Assembly (NCBI GenBank): GCA_000695325.1
Contig: AVPN01000015.1
Coordinates: 145,526 to 178,120 of the forward strand
Length of the DNA: 32,595 bases
Origin: Pleurobrachia bachei
Taxonomy: Eukaryota; Ctenophora; Tentaculata; Cydippida; Pleurobrachiidae
Direction: 5' to 3'
Positions 11,428 through 21,962 of this stretch are shown here, one piece after another; position 1 is the stretch's first letter, and each line of letters opens with the position of its first letter. A model generated the notes under the pieces. That model had not been told where the DNA came from, did no database searches, and saw only the letters and a program-made list of their open reading frames with translations. Made by a program: the position numbers and the translations under genes.

Positions 11428-12813
11428 GATCGAATTTATTAGGGATTTAGTACCATCGTTTGGCTATACGACTGCTGGACATAATAATGTTCAATACAGA
11501 CAGACGACAGTGTATTATTCTCAGACCGAGGGACGTTTCATTCATAATACAGGATAGTATGAGCTGTTCCGAACTATTAGTTGATAAAACAGGGCACGAA
11601 AACAGTAGATCATGTTAAGTAAAGGTCATGCGATATTAACCATTTAAATCTCTTCCCTCAGACCATCCCAGATCACGCATTCGGTACACACTGTTCTCCT
11701 TTGGGACGAGATTTCCCTTTTTCTCCCTGTCCCTCAGCCTCCCGCACACCCTTTTGTGCTCATCTGACGGCAAAAAAACAGTTGATCACCAGATAGTGGT
11801 GGTAGAAATTGGCTGAAAAATAAGGGAACGGGAGGCAAGACGCAAGTAGACTGTAGAGCTCAAATTTCAAGTTAAAATAAAAATGTAAAAAATAAAAAAC
11901 ACTTTCACAAAACATTTTCAAAAATAAAACTAAACGCGATCCACGCAAATAAAAAGTCGCGCGCTAGCCGCGCAGCGCACCCGGCTTAAAAAAATGTTTT
12001 GCGCGTCGGAGCAAAATCGAGTGCGTCTGCCAAAATAACCAGGTTAAAAAACTTTGGGACACCAGGTTGTTGATTTTTTAGTAAAGGAGAGAACGTACTT
12101 CGTCCGCACCTCACTCGCTTCCAGATTCAGACCTTTATTGGTCATCAGATTTCACAAGCCGTAAGGTTGACATGTTCCTTGTCTGCCAACTCTCACACCG
12201 GGCCTTGGGCCCGGCGTAAGCCGAATGGAGAGACTGCGAATGGAGAGACTGCGTATGTTATCAACTGATGAGGCAGAATCATAACCTTCTCCTCAGCCAG
12301 AGATTTGGCATGATAGTTTCTTCAGGAGTCAGGACTTTCTAAAACTCAGATCTCAAAAATGTGATCTGATCTTGGGTGAGTGCGAACAGATCCTCTAATG
12401 TGATCCGATGACCGATCCGGTCGACCGGCCTCCAAACCCCATCTGAGCGCACTGTCGCCGTGTCGCATGCTCAGATTGAGACGTGATCCAAATGAACGGA
12501 TCTGCATTATATCCTGTGGCCTGCATACCGAGGGAAAACCTGAGACACAGGTAACAATTGTACGATAAATAATTGTACGACCTCAATGATTATTATTAGA
12601 AGGAAGACACGAGATTTTCTACATCATATACATGTACTTCATATAATTACACATCACATATCAAAGCTTCACATTGTTAATCGTGGGAAGGTAAAATAAA
12701 AAACTTCTTGTTTGGTAACTCGACACTCTTAACTTACTTCTTCGACTGAGTTTCCTTGTACTGTGTACATGCATATTGCTAATTTCTCAGATTTATTTGA
12801 AATTTTTCGTCCA
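11428..12813. repeat. Upstream unit B (second copy)
   Basis: Near identical to 7638-9023 at offset 3790, with about three substitutions. Its right end continues into the last exon of the small gene at 12793-13634, whereas unit A is joined to a surface-gene exon. Nothing coding is seen apart from that overlap. Confidence 0.85.
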
Positions 12814-13634
12814 AGTAAGGATTAGAGCAGTCATTAGGGCAACGTCAACTCCCGGTTCAACTGTGAGAGAAAGAACACCAACTCCCTCTGGCCTTAGTTT
12901 GGCGTAGACAATATCAGGGGTTTCAGCGTCAACAATGTGAAGATGAAATGAGAACACTCCCGGATACTTTACTACCAGAGCTGGTACACCACTGAAATTG
13001 GAATAGTAGCTTTGGTCAAATTACCTTTTGCGGCAATTGAAATAAACATACCTCCCGCTAGAGTGGATTTTGACGTTGCAGGATTTCTGCAATGACATCC
13101 GACTAAAAACCATCGAAACTTGTGTTTCATTTCTCTGTGGGCCCGTATTAAGATACCATTTGTTTCCTTGCCTGTAAAGAGGAGAATTAATTAACATGTA
13201 ACTGTTCCATGTGACACGTACTAATATATTATGTAGCATGGAGTATTTTTGGGTAACTAGGCCCTCATTATATTACCCGAAGGAGCAGTTTGGTTCTATG
13301 GCACACACCAGATTCCCAAAAACGTCATTCAGGCTATATTTATAGGAACGCATGATGAACCCCTAAGATGTGATCGTGATTATATTAGCTGATATTGAAT
13401 ATAAATATAGACATGGCTCTATTATTGGGTAAATATACCCTGTTATGTTTCCCTGTCCTCAACAAGACTTACCGAAATATCCAAAATGGGAGAAAACCAG
13501 GTCTGTCCATTTTGTGCATCTGTAACCGGTAGTTCGCCCATGTAACGTTGAGGGGTCATCCTTATAAGTAACCTGACCTCTTCATCTTTGCAAAACTGGG
13601 GCCCAAAGACGCAAATTTTGGGTGCCGTCGACAT
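12793..13634 (-). CDS. Unrecognised small gene, copy B
   Basis: Four minus-strand exons with GT-AG borders and matching phases: 13473-13634, 13277-13362, 13052-13171 and 12793-12991. The protein starts MSTAPKICVFGPQFCKDEEV, has no signal peptide or membrane segment, and is about 188 residues. I do not recognise the family. It parallels the copy at 14837-15669 but differs by complemented blocks. In exon 3, residues NKWYLNTGPQRN replace LFTIELCPGVSY with no stop and no frame change. The intron after it holds a 50-base complemented tract. The C-terminus reads LILTWTKNFK instead of LIE. The copy C version of exon 3 has the hydrophobic alternation expected of a beta-strand protein, so copy B looks altered there; that is inference. 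Confidence 0.6.
12997..13046. other. In-place complement block iii, copy B side (50 bases)
   Basis: Aligned with 15032-15081, all 50 bases are same-direction complements (TTGGAATAGTAGC here, AACCTTATCATCG there). The tract lies in the last intron of the small gene and starts right after the donor GTATG, so the two copies have different donor downstream bases (GTATGTTT here, GTATGAAA in the other). Which copy is original is unclear. Copy B has the more usual donor. Confidence 0.95.
13131..13164. other. In-place complement block ii (34 bases, coding)
   Basis: Aligned with 15166-15199, all 34 bases are same-direction complements (TTCTCTGTGGGCCCG here, AAGAGACACCCGGGC there). Flanks TGTGTTTCAT and TCCTTGCCTG are identical in both copies. 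The block lies inside exon 3 of the small gene and preserves its length and reading frame. Confidence 0.95.
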
Positions 13635-13787
13635 TTTATCTTACTATATAATGCGAAAAGGGGTGAAACTTGATCCCCCAATGCATGTGATGAGGGGCCC
13701 GCTTTTTCCCGTCATCAGTTCAGATCACATCACGCCGCATGCATGACCAGATCACCCCACTGAGGATAAGATTCCCCCACCTAAGAT

Positions 13788-13908
13788 CAGATCACCGGTG
13801 AAGGGTGTTTTCTGATCAATTCTGTAACAACCTCTGGTGTGACAGGAACTGGAGCGACATCGCTATCACGGATTGCACGTAGGGCCTGTCCTACCTTGCC
13901 ATGTAACA
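13788..13908 (-). mobile_element. Possible fragment of a reverse-transcriptase element
   Basis: Minus-strand frame of about 40 residues containing GKVGQALRAIRDSDVAPVP and ending near RKHPSPVI. This pattern (G-x-x-x-A-x-R-A, a short linker, then K/R-H-P) recalls the segment upstream of the reverse-transcriptase domain in many invertebrate non-LTR elements. It lies exactly between the end of the small gene's upstream repeats and the start of unit C, and is absent at the matching place downstream. Recognition is from memory of the family pattern only, so confidence is low. Confidence 0.35.
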
Positions 13909-14842
13909 TTAAAAACATTTTCAAAAATAAAACGCGATCCACGCAAATAAAAAGTCGCGCGCTAGCCGCGCAGCGCACCCGGCTTAAAAAAATGTTTTGC
14001 GCGTCGGAGCAAAATCGAGTGCGTCTGCCAAAATAACCAGGTTAAAAAAACTTTGGGACACCAGGTTGTTGATTTTTTAGTAAAGGAGAGAACGTACTTC
14101 GTCCGCACCTCACTCGTTTCCAGAGTCAGACCTTTATTGGTCATCAGATTTCACAAGCTCAGTCTGATCATCCGCCGTCAGCCGTAAGGTTGACATGTTC
14201 CTTGTCTGCCAACTCTCACACCGGGCCTTGGGCCCGGCGTAAGCCGAATGGAGAGACTGCGAATGGAGAGACTGCGTATGTTATCAACTGATGAGGCAGA
14301 ATCATAACCTTCTCCTCAGCCAGAGATTTGGCATGATAGTTTCTTCAGGAGTCAGGACTTTCTAAAACTCAGATCTCAAAAATGTGATCTGATCTTGGGT
14401 GAGTGCGAACAGATCCTCTAATGTGATCCGATGACCGATCCGGTCGACCGGCCTCCAAACCCCATCTGAGCGCACTGTCGCCGTGTCGCATGCTCAGATT
14501 GAGACGTGATCCAAATGAACGGATCTGCATTATATCCTGTGGCCTGCATACCGAGGGAAAACCTGAGACACAGGTAACAATTGTACGATAAATAATTGTA
14601 CGACCTCAATGATTATTATTAGAAGGAAGACACGAGATTTTCTACATCATATACATGTACTTCATATAATTACACATCACATATCAAAGCTTCACATTGT
14701 TAATCGTGGGAAGGTAAAATAAAAAACTTCTTGTTTGGTAACTCGACACTCTTAGCTTACTTCTTCGACTGAGTTTCCTTGTACTGTGTACAACGTATAA
14801 CGATTAAAGAGTCTAAATAAACTTTAAAAAGCAGGTTCATTC
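13909..14842. repeat. Upstream unit C (third, partial copy)
   Basis: Matches 11903-12819 of unit B, with a short deletion near 13932, a 24-base insertion near 14159-14182, and a few substitutions. The last 50 bases (14793-14842) are a complemented block. Together with the small gene it forms a second tandem unit of about 2 kb. Confidence 0.85.
14793..14842. other. In-place complement block iv (50 bases)
   Basis: Aligned with 12770-12819, all 50 bases are same-direction complements (TGCATATTGCTAATT there, ACGTATAACGATTAA here). Unit A (8980-9023) carries the same version as unit B for the 44 bases it retains, so parsimony makes this copy the altered one. The block spans the unit border and covers the last codons of the small gene. 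It supplies the TGA stop at 14837-14839. Confidence 0.95.
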
Positions 14843-15669
14843 AATTAGAGCAGTCATAAGGGCAACGTCAACTCCCGGTTCAACTGTGAGAGAAAGAACA
14901 CCAACTCCCTCTGGCCTTAGTTTGGCGTAGACAATATCAGGGGTTTCAGCGTCAACAATGTGAAGGTGAAATGAGAAAACTCCCGGATACTTTACTACCA
15001 GAGCTGGTACACCACTGAAAAAAGGTTGGAGTAACCTTATCATCGAAACCAGTTTAATGGAAAACGCCGTTAACTTTATTTCATACCTCCCGCTAGAGTG
15101 GATTTTGACGTTGCAGGATTTCTGCAATGACATCCGACTAAAAACCATCGAAACTTGTGTTTCATAAGAGACACCCGGGCATAATTCTATGGTAAACAAT
15201 CCTTGCCTGTAAAGAGGAGAATTAATTAACATGTAACTGTTCCATGTGACACGTACTAATATATTATGTAGCATGGAGTATTTTTGGGTAACTAGGCCCT
15301 CATTATATTACCCGAAGGAGTAGTTTGGTTCTATGGCACACACCAGATTCCCAAAAACGTCATTCAGGCTATATTTATAGGAACGCATGATGAACCCCTA
15401 AGATGTGATCGTGATTATATTAGCTGATATTGAATATAAATATAGACATGGCTCTATTATTGGGTAAATATACCCTGTTATGTTTCCCTGTCCTCAACAA
15501 GACTTACCGAAATATCCAAAATGGGAGAAAACCAGGTCTGTCCATTTTGTGCATCTGTAACCGGTAGTTCGCCCATGTAACGTTGAGGGGTCATCCTTAT
15601 AAGTAACCTGACCTCTTCATCTTTGCAAAACTGGGGCCCAAAGACGCAAATTTTGGGTGCCGTCGACAT
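14837..15669 (-). CDS. Unrecognised small gene, copy C
   Basis: Four exons: 15508-15669, 15312-15397, 15087-15206 and 14837-15014. All are GT-AG with consistent phases (0, 2, 2). The product is 181 residues, starting MSTAPKICVFGPQFC, with a middle exon MRSYKYSLNDVFGNLVCAIE and a C-terminal exon beginning GVPALVVKYPGVFSFHLHIV. There is no signal peptide or transmembrane stretch, and the alternating hydrophobics suggest a mostly beta fold. I do not recognise the family. It has a tandem paralogue at 12793-13634. The last three codons and stop fall inside a complemented block, so the original C-terminus may have been different. The minus orientation matches the surface-protein gene downstream, but no shared function can be argued. 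Confidence 0.65.
15032..15081. other. Partner of complement block iii, with extra hairpin at edge
   Basis: Same-direction complement of 12997-13046. This copy also has about 12 additional bases at the block edge (15021-15032), which form a small inverted repeat, AAGGTT-GGAGT-AACCTT, across the junction. No other block shows such an addition. Confidence 0.9.
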
Positions 15670-15785
15670 TTTATCTTACTATATAATGCGAAAAGGGGTG
15701 AAACTTGATCCCCCAATGCATGTGATGAGGGGCCCGCTTTTTCCCGTCATCAGTTCAGATCACATCACGCCGCATGCATGACCAG

Positions 15786-15872
15786 ATCACCCCACTGAGG
15801 ATAAGATTCCCCCACCTAAGATCAGATCACCCCACTGAAGATCAGATCATCCCAGTGAGTATCAGATCCCAC
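15786..15872. repeat. 20-base degenerate minisatellite
   Basis: About four and a half units of a 20-base motif like ATCACCCCACTGAGGATAAG follow one another upstream of small-gene copy C. A shorter array sits at the matching place upstream of copy B (about 13751-13795). Function unknown. Confidence 0.75.
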
Positions 15873-16339
15873 ATTTCACCCATTAACCCACTGTACAAGA
15901 TAAAGGGAGAGAAATAGAGATCAAGAGAGAATGAGAGAGATAAATAGAGAGAAAGAAAGAGAAAGGGAGTGAGAAAAAGCGACGGGCCCTGGCCATTTTC
16001 GGCCGAAGGCCAAATTACATCTGCTAGTTGGACTAAATCGGGTTCTTATTATATGTGCATGTATTTCTCTCACTCTATAATTGTCTGGCTTGCATTTCTT
16101 ACGAATTTTGACACATGAATTTGAGTGACGTGCACTAAGTTTAGCATGGGCTATAAATAATAGTGAAATTTGCGAAGAAAGAAACCTAAGTAAAGTAAGG
16201 AGCGGGTGAACAAGAACGATATGAAAATATAAAACTTATAAAAAAAACAATAAAAATACATTTTATAACTGGCAACTGCTGAAGTATCTACATACAGTTA
16301 TACGAAACATACATTACGAAAGATTGGCGATAGATTTTA

Positions 16340-16488
16340 CAGTCCGACCCCGATCCTCGGGGGAAAGGGTTTTGGTCTGATTTAGCCCCACCGGTCTAAA
16401 TCGGGGTCAAATACCGTTAATTTCCTAGATATCGATGGAAATTTATCCTGTCACTAAATCGGGGTGTCACTAAATTGGGGTCCGTCTG
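16340..16488. mobile_element. 149-base TA-flanked MITE, altered copy
   Basis: The ends are CAGTCCGACCCCGAT and, read outward from the right, CAGACGGACCCCAAT. They are flanked by TA at 16338-16339 and 16489-16490. CAG ends with TA duplications fit a Tc1/mariner-pogo type MITE. Inner copies of ACTAAATCGGGGT repeat. Bases 16378-16395 are complemented relative to the copy at 17624-17772. Confidence 0.75.
16378..16395. other. In-place complement block v (18 bases)
   Basis: Reads TGATTTAGCCCCACCGGT where 17662-17679 reads ACTAAATCGGGGTGGCCA, its exact same-direction complement, in otherwise almost identical 1284-base units. The ACTAAATCGGGGT motif recurs elsewhere in this element, so the 17662 version is ancestral and this one is altered. 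Confidence 0.95.
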
Positions 16489-17126
16489 TATATCTATGAG
16501 GATTATAATAAAAAGTGAAGGTACTATTATAGTAGTGATGAAGTGATGTACACTCTATCAACAACTTTACCTCTAGAAAGTAGAAGAATATGAAGATAAT
16601 GTACAGAAAAGATGCTCTGGGTGTAGGTACAATGTAGGTACAATGTACATACTTGGATATTGGGATTGGTTCAATAATCGATTGATTACCATCTAGCACC
16701 GGCAATAGGCATAGTGAACGAACTAATACTACATACTAATATCATTACCTGACCAGTGACTCGACGGGGTCATGATCACAGATCACTGTACATATTCAAT
16801 ACATTTCACGGTAGGTCGGATCAATCAAAACGTTATATCTTGCCTATTCAAGAAAGTTTTCTGAACACAGTCACGTCGGCCAGACTTAGCTGTACTGTTG
16901 GGGCACTGTTTGACAAACCAAAACTTTGTCAAATGTAGAGGAATTATAGTCCTTGCACTTGCGAAAGAACGCACTTTGAGTTGGATTTTAGGAATTCCTA
17001 CTTAGGCAAATCAAAACGTGTGTAATTAGTTTAAGATTTTACACAATAATTTCGTCAATAAAATAGTACAATAAAACAGTGAAACAATAAATAAAACACC
17101 GCCCCTTCCCTGCAGCAGTCCCCCGA

Positions 17127-17183
17127 TTAAATCTGTGTGGTTTGAAGGTGGGAGCTACTACAGGTAACATGTCCACAACTATC
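17127..17183 (-). pseudogene. Duplicated C-terminal tail of SLC46-like gene
   Basis: An exact copy of the final 19 codons, including the TAA stop, of the gene ending at 18411. It was carried in the first unit of the 1284-base tandem duplication and has no exon upstream to join. Confidence 0.8.
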
Positions 17184-17623
17184 ATAAAGGGAGAGAAATA
17201 GAGATCAAGAGAGAATGAGAGAGATAAATAGAGAGAAAGAAAGAGAAAGGGAGTGAGAAAAAGCGACGGGCCCTGGCCATTTTCGGCCGAAGGCCAAATT
17301 ACATCTGCTAGTTGGACTAAATCGGGTTCTTATTATATGTGCATGTATTTCTCTCACTCTATAATTGTCTGGCTTGCATTTCTTACGAATTTTGACACAT
17401 GAATTTGAGTGACGTGCACTAAGTTTAGCATGGGCTATAAATAATAGTGAAATTTGCGAAGAAAGAAACCTAAGTAAAGTAAGGAGCGGGTGAACAAGAA
17501 CGATATGAAAATATACAACTTATAAAAAAAACAATAAAAATACATTTTATAACTGGCAACTGCTGAAGTATCTACATACAGTTATACGAAACATACATTA
17601 CGAAAGATTGGCGATAGATTTTA

Positions 17624-17772
17624 CAGTCCGACCCCGATCCTCGGGGGAAAGGGTTTTGGTCACTAAATCGGGGTGGCCACTAAATCGGGGTCAAATACCG
17701 TTAATTTCCTAGATATCGATGGAAATTTATCCTGTCACTAAATCGGGGTGTCACTAAATTGGGGTCCGTCTG
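17624..17772. mobile_element. 149-base TA-flanked MITE, second copy
   Basis: Same element as at 16340-16488, carried by the tandem duplication. Here the inner ACTAAATCGGGGT repeats are intact, giving the reference state for complement block v. Confidence 0.75.
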
Positions 17773-18410
17773 TATATCTATGAGGATTATAATAAAAAGT
17801 GAAGGTACTATTATAGTAGTGATGAAGTGATGTACACTCTATCAACAACTTTACCTCTAGAAAGTAGAAGAATATGAAGATAATGTACAGAAAAGATGCT
17901 CTGGGTGTAGGTACAATGTAGGTACAATGTACATACTTGGATATTGGGATTGGTTCAATAATCGATTGATTACCATCTAGCACCGGCAATAGGCATAGTG
18001 AACGAACTAATACTACATACTAATATCATTACCTGACCAGTGACTCGACGGGGTCATGATCACAGATCACTGTACATATTCAATACATTTCACGGTAGGT
18101 CGGATCAATCAAAACGTTATATCTTGCCTATTCAAGAAAGTTTTCTGAACACAGTCACGTCGGCCAGACTTAGCTGTACTGTTGGGGCACTGTTTGACAA
18201 ACCAAAACTTTGTCAAATGTAGAGGAATTATAGTCCTTGCACTTGCGAAAGAACGCACTTTGAGTTGGATTTTAGGAATTCCTACTTAGGCAAATCAAAA
18301 CGTGTGTAATTAGTTTAAGATTTTACACAATAATTTCGTCAATAAAATAGTACAATAAAACAGTGAAACAATAAATAAAACACCGCCCCTTCCCTGCAGC
18401 AGTCCCCCGA

Positions 18411-21400
18411 TTAAATCTGTGTGGTTTGAAGGTGGGAGCTACTACAGGTAACATGTCCACAACTATCTGATTCGTTGTTGAACTTGCTGTAATAAGGTCC
18501 ATCACACAGGGCACTCTCTACGCTCTCAACCTCCACCCTCTCATCATCATCTTCCTCCCTAGCAGGATCATCATTGTGCGGGGGCAGGTCCTCCCCTGTG
18601 GGCCGTCTGAGAGTCAGCTGAAACCGCATCTTTATCTGCTTACCACTGTCAGCATCGTCATCATCTCCGTGCACATCGTCTAGCTCAATATCAGAGAGAT
18701 GGTACGATGGTCTCTGTCGGGGGGAGTGATAGGTTGAGCTGCTATGAAGCGTGACATATGACAATTCATTACATATGATGTGTTCTCAATTGGGATAATT
18801 TCCTAATAAACTAATAAGGTTGGGTTTTTGTTTGATGTCTCAAGATGTACTCTAATTGCTAAATATATGATTCTGTACCAGGTTTTCCTCGATAGGTTCA
18901 ATCAGTTCTTCCTTATCCGATTTCTGCATCCGATACATTTTGATCAACCGCTGTGCTCTGGAAATAAAATGGGATTTTTTAAACGTTATTCCAGTCCCAT
19001 TTTGATGAAATAAGGAAATCAAAGCTCTTAAAATAATGGAGCAGAGAAACAATTATTGCTTTTAGGGATCATTTTAAAACGAATAGGATATCACTTACAC
19101 GAGTAGTCCACCGGCGAGGAAAGCCACACCACCCAGAATGAGAAAACAAAAGCCATGGTAATAATTGTGGGTTGCCTCGTAAATCTGGAAACATATTGAG
19201 GATGTCAGAGAAATAGAGCATTATTTATTGACTTGCGATGGTATATCGACTATCAATGTTATGTTCTAACCCTTCTTTACATTTGTGTTTCACGGGCGGG
19301 GCGCACGAAACACAGTCTAGCTAAGCAAAAAAAACCATTTCAAGCTTAAAAATGGTGTATGCCTGTCCGTCTGAGACATGGGGCAGTCCATGTAGCCACC
19401 AACTTACCCCACTAGTAGCGGAGCTGCTGATTAGGACACACAAAATCTCCACGGAGGTGATGAGAGAGAAGAGGGATCCCTGCGAGTTGGCTGACACTAT
19501 CTTACTCATCTCAGAACGAAGTGTTGGTGTGGCTATGTTCCCTATCGCTCCAATACCTGAACCTGGAAATACACAGTGTCAGGAGACTCAAGGTCACACA
19601 TCACACAGTACATACTTTTCTTTTAAAGAATTTATTGTCTTTTCTAGAAGCTAGCATGTTACAACACCATGTCAGTTAAAGTCTAGACCTGCTTGTCATT
19701 ATCGACCATCCAAAGCAACTATAGAATGTGACTGCTATGTACTATGTGGAGAGAGCAACGGGAGAGTTTTTTACTTTAGCTAAGAGAACAACGACTAGCA
19801 ATGTCTGCACTCTGCCCTACTACGTGGTGCTTTGTACCTATAAAAAGCATCCACTCCGTTGTTGAGATACCGACGATAACAGAGCTGAAACAAGAGGCTG
19901 ATATTCCTATCAGAGCACACCAGAAATCCCCTGCAAGTCGGTTCAGCTCCGGTAATCCAAACAAGGTTATCAGTCCATTTAGTAGGGTATTGAAGGCTAT
20001 GTAGTAACCGACACTCGCCTGAATAGAGTTGGTAATATTAATTGTTGTTGACTTTGAGGCGGAGAGCTTATTGAATCTCAAGGGGCTGAAAGATTTAGAT
20101 ACTCACATAAGACCAGCTAAATGGTTTGTCAATGAGAAACAGGACGAATATGTTGTTAGGTCCAGCTAGAGATGAGATTATCAGGGCGAATACTATCAGT
20201 GCCAGCCACAGGGCCTCTCTATTTCCCATTGGATTTCTAGAGGAGAATCGGAAATTTCAGTTAGATTTAACTTCTGTTTCTATTTATCAAATTAAATTTT
20301 CTCCGCTATAATCATTATCAAAAAGAATTTCAAGTCATAACTTACCGTAACACGTTGAGGGTACGTTTTATGTGCTCCATAAAGTGAGTTGTAGGTCGGA
20401 GTTTTGAGACTCTCCTAGTTTCCTTGAGTCGGAATACAATGTAGATGATTATAGCGGCATTACACACCAGCACCGTTAAAAGTGGAACTGCAAAACCAAT
20501 CTTGTCCGATGTAATACCTCCTAAACAAGTTCCCAGTTAGTAAACAACCAATCACAACTCGTGGTTTACCGTTTAGGTCACGTGACTGGTTATCAGCCAA
20601 CCAGGGACCAATATAGTATTTCCTGGTGCTCCCAGTCAGTACTAGTTCGTCTTTTGGTGAAGTAGTATTACTATTCGTCTAGTATCTTAACTTGATTCCT
20701 TTCATTACCTGCTGCTGATGCTAAAAATCCACCAAGGTACACCATACTCTCAGCTAGTGCTATCTTCTTCGTTCTTTTGTCCTGCAAGAAACAATGTCAT
20801 CTACACAATATAATGACTGTTTCTTCACACACGCCACAGTGCAGCCTCTGTGTTTAGGATCTCAGGCGAGGATAGACGAATCTTTCTTGAAGATTGAACA
20901 AAGTAAAACATCACAACTTCAACACCTCCTTGAACCTTGCCTAATCAAGGAACAGTTCTCACCGTATTCGATAAGTCAGCCATGTAGGCGAAAGAGGAGA
21001 AGAGAAAAGTGCTGACTCCTCCACAGAGCCCCTCAATGAAGCCTCCAACAAGAAACCAGTACCAGGGGAACCTAGAGAGATATTGGTTGCCATGGCATCA
21101 CCATTATAGCATATTGCTTGCAACTAAAAACCCACGGCTGCAGGTACATACCTGGTATAGAACTGGATTAACATGACTAGCGTCCAAATGCTGTTCCCAA
21201 TGCATGATAGGACCATAGCTGGCCTTCGACCGTACCTGAATCAGATTAATTGGTTAATTTCAAAGATAATAATTTACCTACACGGGAAGATGTATAACGA
21301 CTTCCAAGATACTGAGTCCTGCCTTGCCACTACCAAAACTAGAACACCTTGGCCTTGTCACACGGCTCTCCAGAGGCTCTCCTCAGATCACACAGACCGT

Positions 21401-21962
21401 GTGAGAGAGCCTGTGTTGGGAACACAGTGGCTAATACACATACCTATCGGTGAAGGAACCCAGAGCTAGAATGGAAACAAAGGCAGGGACATGTCTAGCA
21501 ATGGCACAATACAGTTGTATCCTGGAAACTTTCTCTTGAGCTTGGGTCTTTTCATCTGCACAATCTGTATCGTTATCACTGGAGATAAAGGTTGGGAATA
21601 TACTCGTACTGTACAATACAAGACATTACATATTATAGATATGAGACATTCAATAGTTGGAGACATACCACTTAAATATGTTTTCGGAACCCGATTTACC
21701 GGTATGCTCGGGGGAAAGTGTTTTGCCCGGTAAATCGGGGTCGAGGTCCGACTGGATTTAACAGGATTTAAACAGGAATTTAAACATTTAAATTTATGTT
21801 ACAAGGGACCAACAATCGTTATACTTACGCACAGTCCGTGTTAGGGTGGCCCAGGACGTTCTGCATTATTAGTTCTGTGAGTAGAGGGTACCAGAGATAT
21901 ACCGTGAACATAAACAGGAATATAATCGGCTCAACAGTCAGATTCAGCATGATTCCGGTGAT
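18411..21962 (-). CDS. SLC46-like major facilitator transporter
   Basis: Twelve exons: 21829-21962, 21444-21578, 21152-21235, 20963-21071, 20709-20781, 20346-20520, 20107-20236, 19838-20018, 19408-19562, 19099-19184, 18879-18957 and 18411 to about 18742. Phases agree except at the last intron. Landmarks in order: TM1 with VEPIIFLFMFTVYLW; MFS motif A as FTDRYGRRPAMV; FSSFAYMADLSNT; a central-loop RLKETRR; and TPTLRSEMSKIVSANSQGSL, a hallmark near TM10 of SLC46 proteins. An acidic cytoplasmic tail (about 110 residues, EREEDDDERVEVE-like) is longer than in vertebrate members. Known SLC46 members move folates or muropeptide-type ligands with protons; the substrate here is unknown. The N-terminus before TM1 is unresolved. 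The 5' exons are duplicated upstream at 22475-23191. Confidence 0.82.
21685..21754. mobile_element. Pogo/mariner-like MITE end fragment (also 22914-22983)
   Basis: Read on the minus strand it starts CAGTCGGACCTCGACCCCGA and contains TTTACCGGGCAAAACAC, similar to the MITE at 16340. The other end is not clear. It lies in the intron after the TM1 exon and was copied with the tandem unit. Confidence 0.5.

Larger units (their letters stand above)
4707..12813. repeat. Tandem duplication of surface-gene 5' half plus upstream DNA
   Basis: Unit 1 is 4707-9023 and unit 2 is 9024-12813; both begin TGGGAATCAGGACACTC. Each carries nine exons and then about 1.38 kb of upstream DNA. The exon half has diverged with many substitutions and indels, and a 575-base element is present only in unit 1. 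The upstream halves (7638-9023 against 11428-12813, offset 3790) differ at only about three positions. Divergence changes abruptly at 7637/11427, the edge of a complemented block. Confidence 0.9.
15900..18467. repeat. 1284-base tandem duplication
   Basis: Unit 1 (about 15900-17185) and unit 2 (about 17186-18467) differ by a single substitution plus an 18-base complemented block. Each contains purine-rich sequence, a TA-flanked MITE, and the last 57 bases of the SLC46-like coding sequence. Apart from that tail, 15670-18410 holds no supported gene. Confidence 0.92.

Noticed and set aside
11378-14842. Ordinary small inversions as the cause of the mismatched blocks
   Set aside because: Reverse complements of the partner blocks do not match; only the same-direction complement matches, exactly and over the whole block.
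15786-15872. 20-base repeats as a CRISPR-like array
   Set aside because: Units are contiguous and degenerate with no spacers, and the context is a eukaryotic gene region, so this is a minisatellite.
21340-21420. A sixth complement block where the two SLC46 units fail to align
   Set aside because: Neither the complement nor the reverse complement matches. The upstream copy simply contains a different sequence with its own hairpin (ACACGGCTCTC with GAGAGCC), so it is ordinary divergence.
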